In this document: positions 58,264-64,000 of the stretch, piece by piece
How positions within the stretch are numbered: the first letter of the stretch is position 1
How the letters are laid out: the number at the start of each line of letters is the position of its first letter
Assembly (NCBI GenBank): GCA_911728435.2
Contig: OU452200.1
Location: 25,373,715-25,437,714, forward strand
Source: Apoderus coryli
Lineage: Eukaryota; Arthropoda; Insecta; Coleoptera; Attelabidae
Direction: 5' to 3'
Length of the DNA stretch: 64,000 nt
Position numbers and translations under genes: made by a program
Notes under the pieces: generated by a model
The model's database searches: none
What the model saw: only the letters and a program-made list of their open reading frames with translations
What the model was told of the DNA's origin: nothing

Positions 58264-58389
58264 TAATATAATTGTCTTATGCGTATTTTTCAAAAGGGTT
58301 TCCAAATAAGAAGATATTCGGTCATTGGATAAAAATCTAGCACTATTATAATGTGATTTTACGTGTAAGTTCTTCATAAGCAAAATTTA

Positions 58390-58965
58390 AATTCAACAAA
58401 ATGTTTTTGGCAATATGCCCGGTGACACACAGTTAACAAACGATGGCCGGATGAGAAGCAATAACTCCATCATATCCTATTGCCAACACTAGATGCGCCC
58501 GAATTCCCTGGCGGGAAGCTTTATTTGTGAATTGCTTGTTACATAAAGTAACAAGATTTTTAGTTGTGGTGAAAATTTGGTTCACACCAGACGGACCGTT
58601 TCGTTGATCCACAACTCATCAGTGGTGATCGGCAGACAGTGTAACCCAAATTTGCAACATTTATGAAGAGCTTATACTAGCTACTAGTGTAACAAGCGAT
58701 TCACAAACAAAGCCTCCCGCCAGGGAATTTGGGCACATCTAGTGATGGCTATTGGATATGATGGAGTTATTGCTTCTCGTCACTAGATGTCGCGAAAAAC
58801 ATTTTGTTCTCTTTCATCTCTCTCGTGCTAGTATTAGCTCTTCGTAAATGTTGGAAATTTGGGTCACACTGCCTGCCGATCACCACTGATGAGTTGTGAA
58901 TCAACCAAATTTCCAACATATCTTCTGTTGTAACTTTATGTAACAAGCAATTCACAAAATTTATA
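58390..58965. repeat. foldback repeat G, copy 2 (in serpin intron)
   Basis: Contains the landmarks of 41170-41530 twice and inverted: acaactcatcagtggtgatc at 58611 mirrors gatcaccactgatgagttgt at 58879, and gcgcccgaattccctggcgg at 58491 mirrors ccgccagggaatttgggcac at 58716. A complex hairpin element, non-coding, lying inside the intron between the two serpin exons. Confidence 0.78.
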
Positions 58966-59085
58966 GTGTTGCTTAAAGATTAAGAATCAAGATATAAGAT
59001 TATTTTAGAAATGGTAGGTTTTCTATTTTGAGCAATGGCCTCACCTTCAACTTCATTACTGCGCTGCATAAATCTCAGGGGGTGA

Positions 59086-59270
59086 CTCACCCTGTATATT
59101 CTACCATATTTCCAATTCATGGGATATATAGAACAAATCAATAAAAAGACTTCTTCAATTCTACATCCTATATATCTGACGAATTGTAAATGTGACACAA
59201 GTTTGACGATGCGACCATTAACATGGTGAATTTTGATTTTACGTTGCCTAAATACGACCATAAGCTCCAT
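59086..59270. repeat. orphan mariner-type end
   Basis: gtgactcaccctgtata near 59084-59100 looks like the outward end of a TIR element. No partner was found. Lies in the serpin intron. Confidence 0.4.
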
Positions 59271-59279
59271 ATTCATTGA

Positions 59280-59460
59280 TATGAAGAAGTTAGGCCCTCC
59301 GCAGACGGGTCCATTGGCCACCGAAGCGGCCGCGACTCGAAGTCGAAGCGGGACGCGTGTCACACACGAACTATGCGATTCAAATAGTGGTGATCCGCAC
59401 ACGTGTCGATTTTTCTCAGTTTCTTGGCGTCTCCCAAACAGAGAGAACCTGTTTCCCAAA
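59280..59460. other. GC-rich island in the serpin intron
   Basis: About 180 bp rich in CpG (accgaagcggccgcgactcg, aagcgggacgcgtgtcacac, ccgcacacgtgtcgattttt) amid AT-rich DNA. Frames are open on both strands but show no domain. It may be an alternative exon, regulatory DNA or a fragment of a different mobile element. Confidence 0.4.
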
Positions 59461-59844
59461 TGAAAAGGGATGAAAAGAAAGGAACAAAAAAGGGTTTAGG
59501 TGGACAGAACATATAACGTAATTTTCATTGACGGTTGTTTGTTGCTGCAAAAGAATTACAAGCGAGTGACACAAAATTCTAACAACTAAAATTGTCAAAA
59601 ATACAAAAACTTAGGTGCCTCCATTTTTCGCTCGTCACACTTGAATTTTCCTGTTCTCAACAGGTCGCATGATCAAAATCATGTTTTGCTAAAATATTCA
59701 CTTCACCGTGCTATGTAAATATCAAATTCACAGATAATGTGTTAAATCGAGCCTTTGATGGAATAATATCCTCATTTTATCCATAATTTATTTCAATTTG
59801 ATATTATATATATATATATATATTATATTGTTATATATTTTCAG

Positions 59845-62800
59845 CGTGGTTACGTCTGTGTCAGTGATAATGGACACTGGAAATGGATCAAAAACTGTAT
59901 ACACGGATGCTATAGGTAGACCGCAAGCGAAGCCATCGAATCCTTCTGAATTAGCCAGTCCTATTGAACTACTTAATCCAGATCGATATGAATTCTATAC
60001 GTTTGATGATAATGGAGATCTGGTAAAACGATTGATGTCACTTGAAGAGATTAAAGGAATTATTGCAACTGGTGATAGCGATGGTTTTGATTTGGATCCA
60101 TACACGTTTTTACCAGAAAAACGATTAAATGACATTGTGAGCAATGTACGTAATGTTTTAAAGGAAGAAATGAATATCCATAAGCTGCCATCAGATACTA
60201 AACCAATATTTGATACACCAGATGTTAGTGATTCTTGGAGTATGATTCTTCCAGCCGTTTTCGGTAATTCGGGACAAGATATAAAGCAGCCTCAAAAACC
60301 TATAGCACATGTTACTGCTGACACCATAATGGTTGAACCTGATAGTACAAAATACTCAATTACTACTCCTTCAGTTACATCAAGTAATACACAGTTTGAA
60401 AGTACTACTACTTCACCATATTTCGCTGTATCTTCGAGCGAAACCAAAATTACAACACAACCACAATTGTGGTCTACGAATTCATATTCTCAAAATAATA
60501 GTCCAACAATGAATGTAGAAATATTTACAAACAGCTTCCCAACTACGTCAAAACCAATAGCGCCAATATCAAATGTAATTACGACTCTAATGACTCCTAT
60601 TAATATGCAATATTACAGTTCCACACTTTCCAAAAAGCCATTGAATTCGACTACCCTACCTATGTCTGATAAACCATTTACTTCACCTACATCGGAATCT
60701 CCGGCAAGTTTTGAGGTAAAATCCTCAGAAGTAACTTTAACAACTGCTAAGGTGACGAAACCTATTGAATCATTCTTACTTGTTTCACATGGATCAACTT
60801 TACCAACAACATCTGAACCTCCACCAAACGATGACGAAAAAATATCATTTACCATGTTTGCTGCTGGTTTCGATCCAGCCACATCTGTTACTACCAATCC
60901 AGTTATTTCGACACCAAAATCTTCGTCACACCAAATAATGATAACAAGTGGATCATATCCTCCAACAAATGTTCCTACTACAGAAACATTTTTGGAAACA
61001 CAGGGAGTTTTGGAATCGCAATCTTCATCACCCATTAGAAATACAAAAATAACTACAGAAAATCCCAGTCTAAAAAATGAATCTGAGGTTCAAGAAATAA
61101 GAGACTCGCAACCTTTGCCATCGTCTGTAATTCAAGCAGTAATAGCAACCACAGAACGCCCAACAGCATCTTTGGGAAAAACAACTACTGTAATACCTTC
61201 AGACGAAATAATCACATCTCAACAGACTGAAGATATATCTACGTTTACGATTCTTGTTGATGAAAATAAATATGAGACAACACCAACCGAACTCCTGATA
61301 GAAAAGGACTCTACAACAGAAATATTTCAACAAACTACTGAAACAGAGACAGAGACAGACAGAACTACGGAAGTTCAAATGCAAAACACGATACCATTAC
61401 ATGAAGCACTTAGCACAGAACAAAAGATATCTGCTTCAGAATTGCTAGATCAACTTCTTTTTACCACAAATATTTATGAAATAAATACTGAACTATCTCG
61501 TAAGAACCTTAGCAATGATAATATAGAACCAGCAGAAACTTCTACGAGTCAGATGACAACAATTGTGAATGAAGTTACTCCAGTAACCACAGATCAAACT
61601 CTAATGGAAAGTATAGAACAACTCCTATCACAAGCAGTAGGAGAGGTTAAAGAGACACTGAGTATTAATGCTGGTCAAACGTATACTACAGAAGAAATGA
61701 CTACAGCAACATTACCTGATGTAAATAAATTTATTACGTCAGGTCTAGAGGAAACTACATTAAATAATTATCAGTCGGAACTGTTTGAAAACAATAACGC
61801 AAATTTAGAACAATTTACTACAATTTCGAATATACCAATTTTATCGCTTATTTCAAACCGAAAAACTGAAGACGAACATGAAATAAAATTATTAGAAAAG
61901 CTAAACAATAGTGATAAAGTTATCACCGACACAATCAATTCGATGCCAATCGATGAGTCGGTAAAAAATACAACTTATGTAGAAATTACCGACTCTAATA
62001 ACTCTAATGATGAATTACTAAAGTCTGAAGAATCATCATATACTTATATTAGACCAACAACTGAAGATTTCATTACAACTACCATTACACCAGCTGACGA
62101 ACATTTGGAAATAGAAACAATAACTGAAAATCAGGAAAGCGCTACAACTGAAGGGTTTGTGGTATCTACATCTACATTAAATTTAATCCCCAGTGATCAG
62201 GACACTACCGTGATGAATGTTGCATCAACAGAACAGGTTACTGAAGATCAAACGAAACAAGTTTCAAATATACAACCTGTAACATTTTTACCAACAATAT
62301 CAGACCAAACAACTCAAACAAAACCAATATTTCTTTCAACAACAACAGAGACACCTTTAAAATCGTCAAAAAGACCTGATCCAAAACCATCAATCTTGAT
62401 TACGATAAATGAAAATAGTACTTTTGTTACCGAAAATGGACGTCCTGTATATCCAATAGCAAGTACCAGTAAAAACTCAACGCGAGAGGCACAAGTTAAA
62501 CAAAAGGAGAATTTAATTTCCAGTTCTACCAGTCCACTAGGGAACCATCCTTCATCAACTTCACAATCAGTTGATATGGACGAAAATAAATGGATGTTAG
62601 TGTCAACAGTTTCACCTAATAGCGTTAGTAAAACTTCGTCACATACTACCGATCTATACACGGAAGTAAGCTCATCGATGACTATTGATTTGGTACCAAA
62701 ACCAATGCAGGGATTTGGTTTAGAAGATAGTACCGCTCAACTTGATACTGACGTATATCAGTTTGCTCAGTTATGCAACGAGTTAGCATTTGGATTCTGG

Positions 62801-63274
62801 AAAATGATTACAAGCAGCATTAGTCCAGCGCGAAGTGTTTTTGTTTCACCATTTGCTGCTACGTCTATGTTAGCAATGGTTTTCTTAGGTGCTAGAGGTG
62901 CAACTTCAGGTGAAATGAATGAAATTCTAAAACTCGATGACATGGTTACATTTAATCCACATTTAACGTTTAAAAATGTCTCAGAATCAATTCGAACTGG
63001 AGCAGAATCTGGAATTGCTTTATCAGTGATGATACGTGAATTGTTTAGTGACAGAAGTAAAGGGAAATTGTTAGATTTTTACAAGAATAGGGCGAAAGCA
63101 TTCTATGATGGCTACGTAGAAGAGGTTGGTTACCGAGAAATTGGTGATGTTATTAGAAGAAGAAGTAATTTGCTGGTTAAGAAGTATACAGATGGGAAGA
63201 TAACGGAATATTTAAGAGATAGTTCAATAACTGCGAGGCCTCCCTTAGCTGGTCTAAGCATCAATATTTTCCAA
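59845..63274 (+). CDS. serpin gene, mucin-like and N-terminal serpin exon
   Basis: The exon starts after a long AT-rich tract and acceptor atatattttcag (59833-59844). With the signal exon it yields 1180 residues before the donor ccaa/gtaagt at 63274/63275, in phase 0. Residues 38-188 are a conserved-looking region with GNGSKTVYTDAIGRPQAK, YEFYTFDDNGDLVKRL and FLPEKRLNDIV. Residues ~189-1000 are very rich in Thr, Ser and Pro with many TTT/STT runs and sequons, typical of heavily O-glycosylated mucin-like chains. The serpin fold starts near 1004: DVYQFAQLCNELAFGFWKMI (helix A), SVFVSPFAATSMLAMVFLGA and RGATSGEMNEIL (helix B region). It continues to SINIFQ, after which the rest, including the reactive centre loop, lies beyond the window. 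Whether it inhibits a protease cannot be judged. Some insects have serpins with long N-terminal extensions; no specific orthologue is claimed. Confidence 0.9.
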
Positions 63275-64000
63275 GTAAGTAATATGTACCAATATTTATA
63301 ATACAAATCGATTGATATGTGAAATTTTTCTTTACATAATATGGAAATCAATAGGTATAAAGTTCATGAATCATACGACAATGTCGAGTCAGAACTGCCA
63401 CAAGTTGCTTCTGGTCATCGACAGATTCTTTTTAGATAGGTTCGCCACGCATGTCATCCCTTCTTGACCTTTAATGTGTTCTTAGCCAATTTGTGCGCTT
63501 TTTATTTCCTGTGAATTCTATATCCCCTTTTCTCTGCAGGCAATGATACTGTTTCTCTGAGCACTCTTCATATCTCCACTTATTACCTGAAATGTGAATA
63601 CCATTACATATAGGTACACAGCCGTATGGCGTAGTTGCCCACTTGTGAGAGAATTATCAACACTGGAAAAGGTAAAGTTTAACTTAAGATAATGGAAGGA
63701 GAAGAGATTTCCCAGGAAAACGGTTAAAACGAAATTTAACTTAAAACCGTTTAAACGCACTGTTGCTAGGTTAATTTTGAGGATATACTAACAAAAATAT
63801 TCCAATAAATGTCTTCCATATTCACTTATTGCACTTGCAGAGTAATCAGCTTTTCTGTTGCCCAACGATCAATTATTTTTGTATCTATCTTATATCGGTC
63901 ATTTAAATTTTATTTAGGTAAATACACATTCAAATGCTCTTTTACAAGTTTGCTGTTGAATTCAACATAGAATTTTAACTTAATTAAGTTAAAATAAAAA
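63275..64000 (+). other. start of the next serpin intron
   Basis: Begins with a strong donor gtaagtaata. No acceptor followed by serpin-like sense is seen before the end of the window. Several tttaacttaa words occur (63677, 63734), ending in a perfect 24 bp palindrome at 63972-63995. Confidence 0.6.

Noticed and set aside
58980..59459. 159-codon open frame on the minus strand
   Set aside because: It runs through an orphan transposon end (the IYRVSHPL part is the translated TIR) and the GC-rich island. No domain, no splice context, and it lies antisense inside the serpin intron.
60613..61035. 140-codon minus-strand frame in the serpin exon
   Set aside because: Antisense shadow of the Thr/Ser/Pro-rich coding sequence, where the absence of certain codons leaves the opposite strand open.
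62314..62661. 115-codon minus-strand frame in the serpin exon
   Set aside because: Same explanation: shadow of the + strand coding region.

Overview
This is a 64 kb stretch of AT-rich eukaryotic DNA, almost certainly from an insect. A beetle-like genome is my guess, based on the mix of transposon families rather than on any diagnostic gene. There are no bacterial features: no operons, no ribosome binding sites and no dense coding. Only one host gene is convincingly supported. It lies at the right edge on the + strand and runs off the window. Its parts are a signal-peptide exon (56543-56665), a 3.18 kb intron, and a 3.43 kb exon (59845-63274) encoding a very long Thr/Ser/Pro-rich segment followed by the first half of a serpin domain. 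The two exons join in phase and bypass the spurious upstream ATG of the long open frame. | Almost everything else is transposable-element debris. Layout: 62-900, degenerate tandem repeat of about 140 bp. 1153-1997 and 22043-22886, two inverted copies of an 846 bp repeat about 20 kb apart. 3260-5768, two decayed LINE reverse-transcriptase remnants. 6009-8503, a long-TIR IS630/mariner element with a LINE tail inserted in its transposase. 9640-10504, a non-autonomous element. 10685-13621, a foldback element (FB family) with an internal insertion. 13981-16002, a second long-TIR mariner family with a mutated catalytic residue. 16600-26200, mostly unannotatable AT-rich DNA with a GC-richer island near 17.7 kb, a hairpin element and one inverted copy of the 846 bp repeat. 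26207-26739 and 32192-32739, two direct copies of a 0.54 kb repeat, the second inserted in the arm of another element. 27490-27951, a repeat ending in a tRNA-Ala-like sequence. 30643-31850, a broken Crypton-like tyrosine-recombinase element with terminal inverted repeats and a strong hairpin. 32151-34130, a nested MITE and a 771 bp tandem duplication. | 37598-38140, second FB copy. 38976-40571, a DDE element whose terminal repeats are themselves built of short tandem units. 40575-41000 and 44540-45900, LINE fragments on the minus strand. 41998-43955, second copy of the 6 kb mariner family. 48076-48220, a near-perfect hairpin MITE. 50317-52891, third FB copy with at least two nested layers inside. 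53429-55343, a mariner with ~560 bp terminal repeats inside another palindrome. The serpin intron itself (56666-59844) is filled by a small TIR element, a foldback repeat and an orphan TIR. | The genes do not work together in a pathway: the window shows successive transposon bursts, with nested insertions giving relative ages, beside a secreted mucin-like serpin gene. All family assignments were made by eye from motifs. Domain calls with several conserved motifs are firm; exact element borders are approximate.
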